From positions 9,796,001 to 9,860,000 of the forward strand of contig CM075103.1 in assembly GCA_037576195.1 (NCBI GenBank): a DNA stretch of 64,000 nt, given 5' to 3'. The position numbers and the translations under genes were made by a program. The notes under the pieces were generated by a model that did not search any database, was not told where the DNA came from, and was given only the letters and a program-made list of their open reading frames with translations. Of the stretch, positions 1-11,700 are shown in pieces. The DNA is from Phytoseiulus persimilis (taxonomy: Eukaryota; Arthropoda; Arachnida; Mesostigmata; Phytoseiidae). Within the stretch, counting starts at the first letter, position 1. Each line of letters begins with the position of its first letter.

Positions 1-370
1 TTGCTGGTTTCCGCGGCTGGCGAGCTTGACGCAGAAGCATCCGTTTCGTCTCCATCACCGGTGCAATAAGGATAAATATTTCACGATGCGCTTGATCAAT
101 TATGAGCGCGGTTCCTCTCGGCTTTCGTCTTGCTCGGATGATCGTCGCGAGACGTTCCGTGAATTTCTCCCACGCTACAACGAGGATTCCGGAGTATTCT
201 CCTCGGATTCGTCACAGGTCTCTGCCGATGAGACTCCGCGGATGTCCTGTGAGGTCGTCCAAGGACCATTCTCCTCGTCGAGTTTGCCCGCGTCGTCCGG
301 GGCTTATTCTCTTTCGTCGATTAGCAGTTTCTGCTCCAGGACACGGTGTCCGGCCGTCGATAGATATTGA
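1..370 (+). CDS. Possible 3' end of a coding exon at the left edge
   Basis: The frame starting at base 2 is open from the window edge to a TAG/TGA-type stop at about 368-370. The peptide is rich in Ser, Asp and Glu (for example SDSSQVSADE), unlike the Arg-rich translations that chance frames give here. No domain is recognised. It could be the last exon of a gene that starts left of the window, or an exon of the unknown gene at 2797-12516. Nothing ties it to either, and no splice site was established. Weak call. Confidence 0.25.
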   Translation, partial: CWFPRLASLTQKHPFRLHHRCNKDKYFTMRLINYERGSSRLSSCSDDRRETFREFLPRYNEDSGVFSSDSSQVSADETPRMSCEVVQGPFSSSSLPASSGAYSLSSISSFCSRTRCPAVDRY

Positions 371-2796
371 ATCTCACCAAAGCAAACGACGACTGCGGTG
401 GTGGTGTCGGTGGTACCAACAACGTAGGGCATCTCTCATGTCATTGAGTGTCCTCTCTCTGGTAACGCAGCAACAGTATCGGCAGCCGGCTAGCTCTTTG
501 ACTGCAGTCTACATCTACGGAAGCTGGGTCGATACATAAGCGACTTGAGCGTCGTTTTGAGCCTGGCTTGCAACCCAGTTCAACGTGAACAAACATCCCA
601 TCCGAAAAGAACGAAACCAAACACGTCATACAGCTCCTCGCAGAACTCATGAATGAACGATCACGCGGCAGAGAGCAGAGGAGGTAAATGTCTTTCGCGT
701 GCGGGCCGACCTGCGTTTTGACCTTGATCGGGGAGGGGCTTCACTCAAAATCCGATCGGAGCTTTTTTTCCCGGAAGCTCTGATTGTTATTTCCGAGAGA
801 GAAATCACGCGGAACCAACCGCAGTAGCAGGGAGCGAACTTCACCTCTCAAAAGCCAATTAGTTCGCCACGCGAAGATAAAAACAGAGTCGCGTAGCTGA
901 TTGATGTTCTAGTTTCACAGTCGGGATCTGTTTGAAGTGTTCTTAGGACGGGTCATACGGGGAAAGGAGAGGTGCCATCGCACATATTCCATCTCAGAGT
1001 CAAAAACCAGATACAATGATCAAGGTACGATCTCGAAGAGCGAGAGAGCCTCAAACTCAGGAAAATAGCATCGAGTCAGCCACTTGACAGCCTCGGGATG
1101 CTCGGTCACGAGCGACAGCAACGAACCCTATTGTCGCATTCTATTCCTGGCTGAACAAGTTAATTTTAGTTTGCCGGCTGAGGAGCTCTACATATTTAGG
1201 CGAATATGTGTTCCGCTCTTCCGAATGAATGTTGCCGAGAATCGGATGGTGGTGGATCCGTCCCGTAATGAGCTGACGCGCGGCGGTCTTCGCTTCACCA
1301 TAAGTCTTCTTTGCGGCCATTACTTCCTCCCTGCCTCCTTCGGAGCTATGCCATGGGTAGTGAGCGGGTTTTTGAAAGAATATCCGAAGCACTGGCCAAT
1401 CAAGATGGTAGACGCCATCAAATTAAGAAGGCAATGGCAAATCACGACACATCGGAAGTAGACGCTGACTGATTTTGCTTATCAGAGCCAATGGCGCAGG
1501 CACGAATCGCCGAATTCTCGACGCGGTTACGAACAAATGAGACGAAATGTCCATAAACACACTCGTTATAGATCGCATAAAATAAAGTAACTTATTCTCA
1601 ATGAGACGAAATTTTAGTTCGCGCCATCAAGTCTGAACTAGGAGTACACAAATCAAGAAACCCACGTTGCGAAATTCGCTCATGTACACTCGAGCTGTGT
1701 TCTTGAGCACAGCACCCTTCCACGGTCACAGTGAGGCGTGCTTTTGCCACTCTCGCAGTACACCTCTCCTCTGGGCCGTGAACGATAATTAACTGACGAA
1801 TCGTCAAAACAATCGAATAACAGCTGAACAGCTTTGATTGTCATCCAGTGTCGACGATGCTGCTTGATGGGTCTCACAGGTTCCAATAGGCTCGTCGGAA
1901 GCTTCGAGAGAGTTTGCTCAACATGTTGGGCACGTCGGAACCTGTTAGTTTGTTTTATGTGTTTGGCTTTCCAGCCATCGCTTGTCGTCGTCGTCGTCAT
2001 CACCGCGGTCCCTCGAATCAACGACGCGTCGCTCGCTCTGCTGTCGCTACTGCTGGTTCTTCCGAAACCGCTTCTACAGCTTCGAGAACGTCCGCAGCAG
2101 GGTCATTAGAAGGCAGACATAACTCGAGGGAAAGAGAGCCCAAGCACCACGGTGTTCAAAGGTGATATACGAGCTTCACATTTCGCTGGGGACATACATA
2201 TATCCTGTCTCAGCTCTATCGAGTTTGATTCCTGACTCTGATGGAGTTACCTGCTGACCAAGTGCGAGAGTCAGCCTCGGAATCTGAACAGCAGTGGCCA
2301 ACGCAAGCCTCAACGAGACCACAGCGCCTACTGTTGTCGTTCTTCCCGAACCATGCAATTGAGCGCTTTCAACGGAATTCACCGGACGGGTTCTCCACCC
2401 ACCGAGTTTGTTCGTGCAGGAATCTTCGCAGGATTCGCAGCGAGGTCTCAGGTGGATTCTGCCTCGCAGAACGAGTACGAGCGAACACTTTGAGCAATGC
2501 TCGTCGGGACGCGAAAGACTCGTCATGGTGAAGCATGATAGTCGGGCGGACGAGGCAGTGCGGCTCGTTTCCGCAACGTTTAGACAACCGGCAATAAAAC
2601 AAAAGTTTTGTTACATCGAAGCCTGGTTCCAGTGGTCGAGGTATGATCCGGTTCTAGCGGCCACCGCGTAGGTCGATCGTAGCAAATCCGCTGCTCGGTC
2701 GACACGAAAACCAATCCGACCCGACTACCTGTGCTTCTCAAGAGAATCCTCGCCCGAGCCAGTCCAATCTAACTGTTCTCCATCTCCGCATTCCAG
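371..2796. other. No supported gene
   Basis: Many short overlapping frames occur on both strands and none shows a conserved motif or a convincing acceptor-donor pair. Part of this stretch probably holds the 5' exons or an intron of the gene at 2797-12516, because that exon is entered in phase 1 and so needs an upstream partner. I could not locate that partner. Confidence 0.4.
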
Positions 2797-5700
2797 AGGA
2801 TGTATTCGACATTTCGTCGTCCACGACGTCGGAGGACATGGCGGAACTGCACGACGAAGAAATGAACGACGAAAGTTATCATCGGAAGCCCAGTGCATCC
2901 GTGTACAGCAAACACCACCACAATGGCACAGCTTACAGAAACATTCAGCAACAGCATTATCATCGACCGCAACGATATAACAACAGCAATCCTGCATACG
3001 GGGGATTCTACGAGGGCAGGAAGCATGAGAGTTCCGCCAATCGCCAAGGGAATCGAGCTCATTCGAAGTCTTCCGATGGACCAGGTCAGTAGTTGATTCC
3101 TGATCTTGATTTTGCATAAGTTCCGCCGAAAATGCATTCCCCGGGAACAAAGTAACTTCCTTACACCAGAACGATTACTGTGATGATTGCCCGTTCACCT
3201 CATTATACCGGTTAATCGCTTCGGCCGATGGGTCATTCCCGACTGGGCGTTCTTGCTCCAGCCGATTTCTCCCCGCATCCGAACGGGAAAATTCTTCGAC
3301 ATTTGGGTCCTCGGTTGTTCCCTATCTTTTGCCAGACCGGTGGTTTTGTCTTCTATTCAAAATATAGGAAGACACTTGTTTCCGGTACGATGGCTCGTTA
3401 TCTCCTTGTCGTGGTAGACAGGGATAACGACACCCGGCGAAGCATGACATCTGTCATAATCTCGATGGCTCACTCAGAAAAACGCTCTAAAAGTTACGAT
3501 TTATTCATGTGCATGTTCCGATCTTGCATGATCTGGTGCGGCTTCGCCCGATTCCCGAGTGATTGTTTCGACAGCTTGTCGAGCGTTCGCCGAACTGTAA
3601 TAGGGGTGGGCGATGACTTGAGACCAATCGATGTTCCGAATCGACGTCCCCGATGCTTCTCAACGAGCCCTCTGAAGAAGTCAGCCGATCGCGTATGGCT
3701 TTTGTTTTGCTTCGTATCTTGCATTTCGAATTCGGAAACGCTGACTCGACCGACGGAAAATCGTTTCTCAAGCGGGTTGCTGGCTGAGTGAACTCCGAAC
3801 GAACGTTGTTTCTCTACATCTACGCACTGAATATGAGAAGAAGAGACCTGGCGCATGAAGATTTCCATCGCCCCAAGCAATGTCCACGTGTTCCGTCTGC
3901 GGCTCCTCTGTGGGTAAAGATTGTTAACAGAAGACAATGGGAACTGTTGCGATACCGAATCTTCGCGGAACTCAATCACGGAACCCGAACCGCTATTTCC
4001 CACGCACCACGCCCGACACTCGCAGCTGATACCGCTCCCGCGAACGTATCTGCCCCGTCCACATGAACCGCTCGATCGGAGCTCGGATTTCTTCCCTTGA
4101 TTAAAGTAGAAGGACGGAGTCAAGTGACATCGTTGAAGCCACATCAAATCAGTTCTAGGCCCCGATGGAGTTGAGCCCTGTTTGAATGAAGCAGCTGAAC
4201 CGCGAGAATTATATCATCCCATTGTCCAACGTGTCAGATCGGTTCCACCTTGCGGGAAACGATTTTTTCGTTCGCGTGAGCGCTTTCCGCCGGTGAATGC
4301 GGTTGGTGTTTGCGCTCGCGTGAGAGTTTCATCGGGGGAAAAGAAATACACGTGTGAAACACTGCCGTAGAACTGGAACTTTCGTTTTCCGCGCTCCCAA
4401 CGAGATTCCAGACATCGGTGGGTTATCGATTCAACGATGGAGTCGAGAAGCACCTCCGCTGGTTGCTGGCGTTGAGTCGTCCGGTCGGTCAAAAGAAGGA
4501 CTGGAGCCTGTTTGCACAAGGACAGTGTACACAAGGCTGAACAAACGCTCCTTTGCTGACGTCTGGGGCACCGCGTTTCCCTGAGTATTGCCAGGATGAA
4601 TATTGAGTTCGTAAATGGAACGCTTCGGTGTGGGAGATGTGCGTTTCAGCGGGGGACGGGGCCAAATTAATCCGAGGAGGCGCATGTTTATTTTTCTCCG
4701 TTAATTTCAGACGCAGAAATCAATCACAACACAAACGGATTCCCATCGATCCCAGCAACGGGCGTGTACGTTAACGGTTAGTGTCTCGAGCTTCTGTGAT
4801 CCTTGACCATACGGTTTCTTCCGAAGCGCCTGGCGGCGTCCGGCGTTTAGCTTCATGGCTCCAGTTTTCAGACTGATGAAAGGCTGAATGTGAGCCTCGC
4901 GAATTTCACTGTGAGCTGTGCAAGCCCGATTACCGAAATTAGCGGAATACCGTGAAGTGTCTTTGAGCTTCTCATCTCGCGTCGAACAGTGCCGAAAAAC
5001 ACTTTCGCTCCGAAATCACTGCGAGTTATCGAAGATGATCATGAGTTTCGTCTCGTGGCTGCGAACGTAGAGCGAGCTTGAGTTTTTCGTGGTAATGATA
5101 GAAAGCGAAGCTCAGACACGGATTGTGGAGTGACGCGGGCAGCCATCCCTAACGCCGAAGTGGATCGTCAAGTTTACATCTTCCAATTTTCCGAAGACTC
5201 GCCACACGGCCGCCGCCTGACTCCTATAGAGTTGTGTCTCGCGTGTCTAGACGCAATATCGTCTCTCCTCGTTGTTTGACCGAAAGAGCGAAATAGATCT
5301 ACGAAGGGTACCGGACTGCGGACACAAAGTTTCGCCGCATCTAGATTGCAGATAGACGATAATGGATGCACGAAAGAAGGAACGGATGCCAGACTGAAGC
5401 ATCGAAGGCCCAGCGGACACTCGGCCGACTTGTCCAGCTAGCTAGCCTGCGGATGTAGACAAGTGTCTATCGGAAAAAGAATTCGCAGCTTCAGTTGCGG
5501 ACTCGGTAGCGAAGTTCGTTGACCAGACGAACGCTTCCGAAACACTGCAAATGATGAAGTAGAGTGATCACAACTTTCACCCGGTTCTGGGATGCGCGGC
5601 GTCTGCTGATAACGTTTTCAGTGACTCTGAGGAGCGGCGTCGACAACTCCATATTCGTAACGGCGATGCGGACGTCGCGCCTCTTCAGCAGACGCGGTGA

Positions 5701-8700
5701 TAATATAGATAATTCGGGCGTTTCGCAGTGAATAAGCATCAAGCATCAACTGATTTGGTCATCGAACGATTTCGCTGCGACCGCTCGGGAACGCGATTTG
5801 GCGTGGAAGTCCAGCGGGGAAATGTCGTGCAGCTTCAAAAACCCTTCGAAGTAACAACGATGACACCGGCGCAAATAAGCGGCGTCAAGCCAGATTGGAT
5901 TGAAATAACGCGTAATCGTAACTACAAGCTATCGACCTCGTTGAAGCAAACGGAAGTCTAGACGCGCCCGTTGTTGGGCAGCAATCGCCGGCTTTCCCGC
6001 CGGCCCGAAGTAACTTAACTGGCAGGAAATGGTCAGAAATGAGAAATATATGGATTACGCCTTGGATCAGCGGCCGCGGATCCCCTCCCTGAGCAACGCC
6101 GCTACTGGATGCTGGACTCACTCTTTCTACGCTTCCGTCATGCTCAAGACCTGGTTGCCTTGGAACTTCTCGGAGTCAGCGGACGGTTTCGCTTTGTTCT
6201 TCAATAAAGGTTGTCCGAGATAGCAAAGGCAACCCGCGACGGTGCCCGTGACAGAGGATGAGCGACAAAACGTCATTTCCTCCGAAAGACAGAAAATTCG
6301 TTGCGAGCGGATCCGACTGACAGATGTGCTCAAAGACGAGCTGGAATACGACTCTCGAAAAGTGAAGGAACTCTAGATTCGGGAAGAGAAGGCTGGAGTC
6401 GAACTGTCAGAGCTCATTACGCGGTCGAGAATCCGAATACTGTTCCGGAAGTCCGTCCTCACTTCCAGCAGGGAATCGGATGGTTACCATCGGGACAGGA
6501 ATTGTTCGATGTTCGAAGAACAAATCCCATGGATTGGACGTTCTCAAGATATTCGGAGAAGAATTGGAAATAAGAGGCACATAGGTTGGCGTTGGATGGC
6601 AGTGCTTCGTTTATTAGCACAATGTACAAATGATCGATGATCACACCTGAATAAATTACATGAATCGGATGAGTTCTCAGCCATGGCATTTCGATTGAGC
6701 TTGGATACCTACAGCCGTGATCCGGAGTTCGCAGAACCCCAGGATCACCTATGAACCTAAATAATACCTCTGTGAACCATGTCGCAGAACTTCTCTACGT
6801 AGGCCGCGATCGTGGCCAGCATATGTCCGCTCACGGGAGCTGGCATAATTGATGCGTCAATGACTGCGAGATTCTCCACTCCGATCACATTGAAGTTAGA
6901 ATCCACAACAGCGAACGGGTCGTCGGGGTGTCCGAGTCGCGCGGAGCCGGCGAGATGCCACGCTGTCTTCAAGAACCTTTTCACCGCGCAGCGGGCGTAC
7001 TCGAAAGAATCGTCTGGGCCGGTGCAGCCTTCTTGCCGAACGTCCATCCATTCCCCGCCGAAAGGTCCGAACGCCGTAATGCTGATCTTCCTGGCGGTCA
7101 GATAGAGCTCAGCGGCCAACTGCACATCGCGTTCGTTGTCTAGCACGTTGAGATAGATCCTCGGATTCGATTCGATCATGAGGTCGCGGAGCCTGATCCT
7201 GCCCCGCGTCACCGGGTGCAAGAGCGTAGGCGTCATGAGAATGCCGTCCTTCTGAATCAGGGTGTTGCCACCGTTCACCCTATAGAAATATTTCTCCAGA
7301 TCTGGCGTCCCGATTCCTGCTGCGCGGAGGGTGGATCCGCCGATGGGATGGTTCACACTGAGTGTGTGAAGGAATATCTCGAAATCTGGTTGGCACGTTT
7401 CTCGGGTGATGCATTTGGTGTAGGATGTATTCCTGCTCTTGAAGAACCCCAACGAGTTGACCCCGTAGCTGTTTCGAATCGCCCCTCGAGAGGTTAAGAA
7501 GAACTGCAACAGCTCCGACGGCGCCACATCCGCGTAGCCCTTGCCTCTCGGGAATAGTGTCGACGAAGTTCCTATATCGTAATGGTCGTGGAGGTTCCGT
7601 CCGACCCCCTCTCTGTTGAGCAGGACCGGAATCTGCCACTTGTTCAGCTCGTCCAAGGGTCCTACGCCGCTCAGCATGAGAATCTGAGGGGTTCTGACGG
7701 CTCCGGCCGCGAGCACAACCTTCCTCCGCGCGAAGAAGTATTTTCGTTCCCCATTATTCATCTTGACAATGACACCCCGAGCCACGAGGCCTCCGTCGAA
7801 CTTCTTCACGATGCCGATTCTCTCGACCATCGACTCCAGCACGATGTGGAGTCGGCCCCGTCGCTCGTGGTCTTTCGAGATGTTCTCGATGAGCGCGCGC
7901 ACCGGTGAGCTGAGGTATCCGGAGTGTTTCTCGACGAGTTGCAGGGCGGATCCAAAGCCCAGCCACTCTTCGTTGTGATCTCGGACGAACGAAGTACCGG
8001 TCACGTAGGTCGCGGCCTTCAGGAAGGCGTCCTTGTACTTCTGATAGTAGCGGGGGGTCTCAGAGTAGTCAACGTGGAACTCTCCCTTATCGCCGTACAG
8101 GGGCAATCCTCGAACGTCGCCCTGAGCTCGAGTGTGCATTTTCACGTAGTGGGTCAGCGTGTCGTGGTCGAAGCCCTGAATACCGAACTCCGTCGCCCAT
8201 CCGTCGAAATCGGCTTTCCTCCCCAAAGAATATATTAGTGCGCCGAGAATCGACGAGCCGCCGAGTGTTTTTCCGCTGTTGTAGGTAATGCCTCTGGTGA
8301 GCCATTGCAAAGGAATCGACGAGGGCTCGGCTTTGTATTCGAAATCGTGCGAAGCCTCGCCCTGGTTCAGCGAGTTCAGGAGGGGAACTCTTGTGACTAT
8401 ATTTGGCACCGATCCTGGACCGTGCACCAGGAGCACTGTGTGATGTCGTGAGAGTCGGTTGGCCGCTAAACAGCCGGAAATGCCTCCTCCAACGACGATG
8501 TAGTCGTAAGATGCACGCAAGTGTCTGTAGTCCGTCTCAACGTGCTCGCGGCGCAGGTGGTAATCGCGTAGCTCCGGCCGGATGAAGCACACGGCGAAAA
8601 ATGCCACGTGCAGCAGGGGCACGTGGAACTGTGCCATGCCGCCGAGGCCGAAACGGTACACGAGCTCGGTGATTCCATTCACAGCGTAGAAGAGCAGTTT

Positions 8701-11700
8701 ATCCAAGGGGTATAGGAGAAGTTGCAGCGACATAGTGAGTTGAGTGGTGGGCTGGTCCGTGCAGGAGTGCGGTCAAGCGGAAAACAGTGCACACACAAAT
8801 CTAACTCTGTTCCTCCATGAGGGCACCTTGTCCGAGCACCTGGTTCGTTCTTCGCGAGCACCACCACGGAGAAAAGCGAGCGGCCTGACCACACACACGG
8901 ACAGGGGCTAACTTGTTTGGATGCAGTTGTTTTCGCCTTGATTTTACGCTTACGTTCCGATGCCCTCACCACTTGGGATCCGAAAGCCCCCGATGCCACT
9001 TTCCCTCGAACAAAATCAAGACAAGAGAGCAGAACCACTCCTCCCGATGCCGCCGCCGCCGTTGCTGCCGCCGTCGCCACTACCACTGCCGCTGGTTCCG
9101 CCACTACGACGACTACAATGACCGTAACATCGATCGCTGTGGTGCCGATGGACGTTAAAAATCAAGCAGCGTCCATCGAGAAGGCGAGCTAGTATCCCTG
9201 CTGTACCGGCTGGCGTAGCTGCTGGGAACGACAGCGACGATTTTTTCTCTCGAACGGAAATGCACTAACTTCGCGGTCGTGGGGCGAACGGGTCCGAAGG
9301 ATTCTCTTCTCTGCGGCATACATCGAGCATGATACTGGACGCGACAGAGCCACATGATTAAGGCGGGGCAATCGGACGCTTCCGTTCGCCGCGGCGAAAG
9401 CATGGTTGTCATCGCTGTGATTTTTCGAGACGAATTCGTCCGATTGGTCGTGGGGCTCTACCTGGATAATGTCGCCGAGAAGCGATTCATTCGCGACTTG
9501 CTCTGATTGTAAGGTTCGGATCATAGATGTAAGCACTGAGTCAAGGCTGGGAACAAATGTTTTCCTCCCTCTTCTACTTCCGTCGTGAGCCACGTGCCAT
9601 CAGGGTGGCATTGGAATAGCTCTAAGTACCCGAAAAACCGTTACAATTCCATCACATGTTTGTCATTATCGGCCTTGCGGGTCCTCTGCCTCGGGGTATG
9701 AAACGGACACCTCGATTCCATCGTTGTCAGGTCGTGCGAGATCCATCCCGACGTTTCGGGTAATTAATGAACGATGGAGGAACTAATAGGAGTTTTTGGA
9801 TGAAATAATCTTCCAACCAATTTGGCAGCTGCAGCACCTACAAATGCGCCAGCCGTGATTGAGAAGCTTGTTGTCGAAGACACCAACTGAGTTCTAGCTT
9901 TCTACGGGCGCTCGCCAGCCGGAAACAATGAGCGAAAATCTCAACAACACTGTGGATTGCATCACGTAAATTGGTGGCTCATCGTCCGCTGGCCGCCTAA
10001 CGGACCGAACGCCAGTAGCAGGGTCGGCCGAGCGCTCGACCAGCCGTTATTCGATGGGAGCACCGGTGAAAGTCGGAGAAGAATCTTCTGGACGGGCCAG
10101 ATCCGCTCGCCGCATTTTACAATCCCACACTGAGCGAGAACGAAGAACCACTCTCGAGCGAAGTTTCGTCTCGTACAGATGAAGATTACCCGGAAGCGGG
10201 TTGAGGGTGGGTGGGTATCAGATGAAGCAGAGCATGGCCACGAATCTGAGAAACAGAATAACGATCTCCGCGGAGCTCTTTATTGTTTTCATCCAGATTC
10301 CGCTTCGGATGCGCGGCTCAAATGTTCACCTTGTCAAATCGGGACCCCTGATTAGTTCTGGTCGTGGATTAAGCGAACTGTCTCAGAGATTTCGAAATCG
10401 TATCTCCCAGTACTTCACGGGATACTTGAGCAGCCCCGAGTTCGGCATCTGGTTCGCCGAGCCGTGAGATCTCGAAAGGAGGTCCAACTACACATCATTT
10501 TCCGGAGTATACATATGTGGGTGGTGGGACGGAGACTCTTTCTCCGGCCCGCGACCCTGGGATCATCTTCATTATCTGGAGCCCCCTGGAATCCATCTCA
10601 AGGAGACGGAAACTCAGTGAAAGTCTTCCTCTTCGACCTCGGCCACGAGATTGACGCCCGGAAAACTGGTCCCGAGCGACGTCTTCCCGATGTGCCGAAA
10701 GTCATTGCACCGAAAACCCGGAGGGCCGAAAAACAATCCCGTAGGGCCGAAAACCCTTCCTCTTGTTTCGATGGTGAAGCGAGTCGAGCTATGCTTCTAT
10801 GCACGGGTGTGAAAGACTGCCCTGGTGTGATTCTGAAGTCAGGGCATTCAGGCGAAGAATCTCCAGTGTGGTCGACCCTGCTGGCGCTCCGCGACAATTG
10901 CAATGTTACGAAGTTCCTCGACGTAAATGGCTTCCTTCGCATACCCGGTGTGTCATTGATCAGTAACCTACCCAGCTCGGCTCGCGATCAAGTCGGGCGT
11001 CGTTTTGGATGTACAGTTCCGTAGCTTATCATGATTCATCTGGTCTCTTCTTGCCCATCCCAGAGCAGTCTCTCAGACCCTGTGCTGCGCATAGAAGCTA
11101 AGCTGGATACGCTTGACCCTCAAAACGAGAGAAGGGGTTTTCGGCCCGACGGGATTTTTTTTCGGACCTACGGGTTTTCGTTGCAATCGGTTTGGGCACA
11201 TCGGGTATGAACCGACGAGGGAGTCTTTCATCAAGCTCCCGTCTCCTCGATATGGATTCGAAGAGCCTCTAAATCATGGGGGTGATCCTCGGCCAAAAAA
11301 TGACTTCCCGTGCTCCGTACGCTGGGAACGATGTCTAGGTCCAACCGATCACGGTCATTAGGAATCGTTCATCATCACAACAGCAGAAGGAGGAGTATGA
11401 TTTTGAGAAGATGAGTTCTTCAAATATGCACTCGGACGAAGTTGATAATATGCAGTTTGAAGTTGACGACGATTTGTAGTTTTCCTTGATCGAGCGCGAT
11501 CAGCCAGAAACACCGGGTGTATGATGCGTAGACGTCGAGAAACCTTGACTTTGTCATATCTTGAGATTGAAACAGCCCGTCACGGAAGTTTCGGAGAGAC
11601 AACGCCCTGCGGAATTCTTTTCCACGTCGTGCGAGCATATCAGGCTCCCAGCAATCCGAAATAGCATCGAGGTGGAGCTTTCGCAGAAATGTTCCAACTC

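Noticed and set aside
7280..8238. Long frames on both strands inside the GMC gene
   Set aside because: They are shadows of the conserved GMC reading frame.
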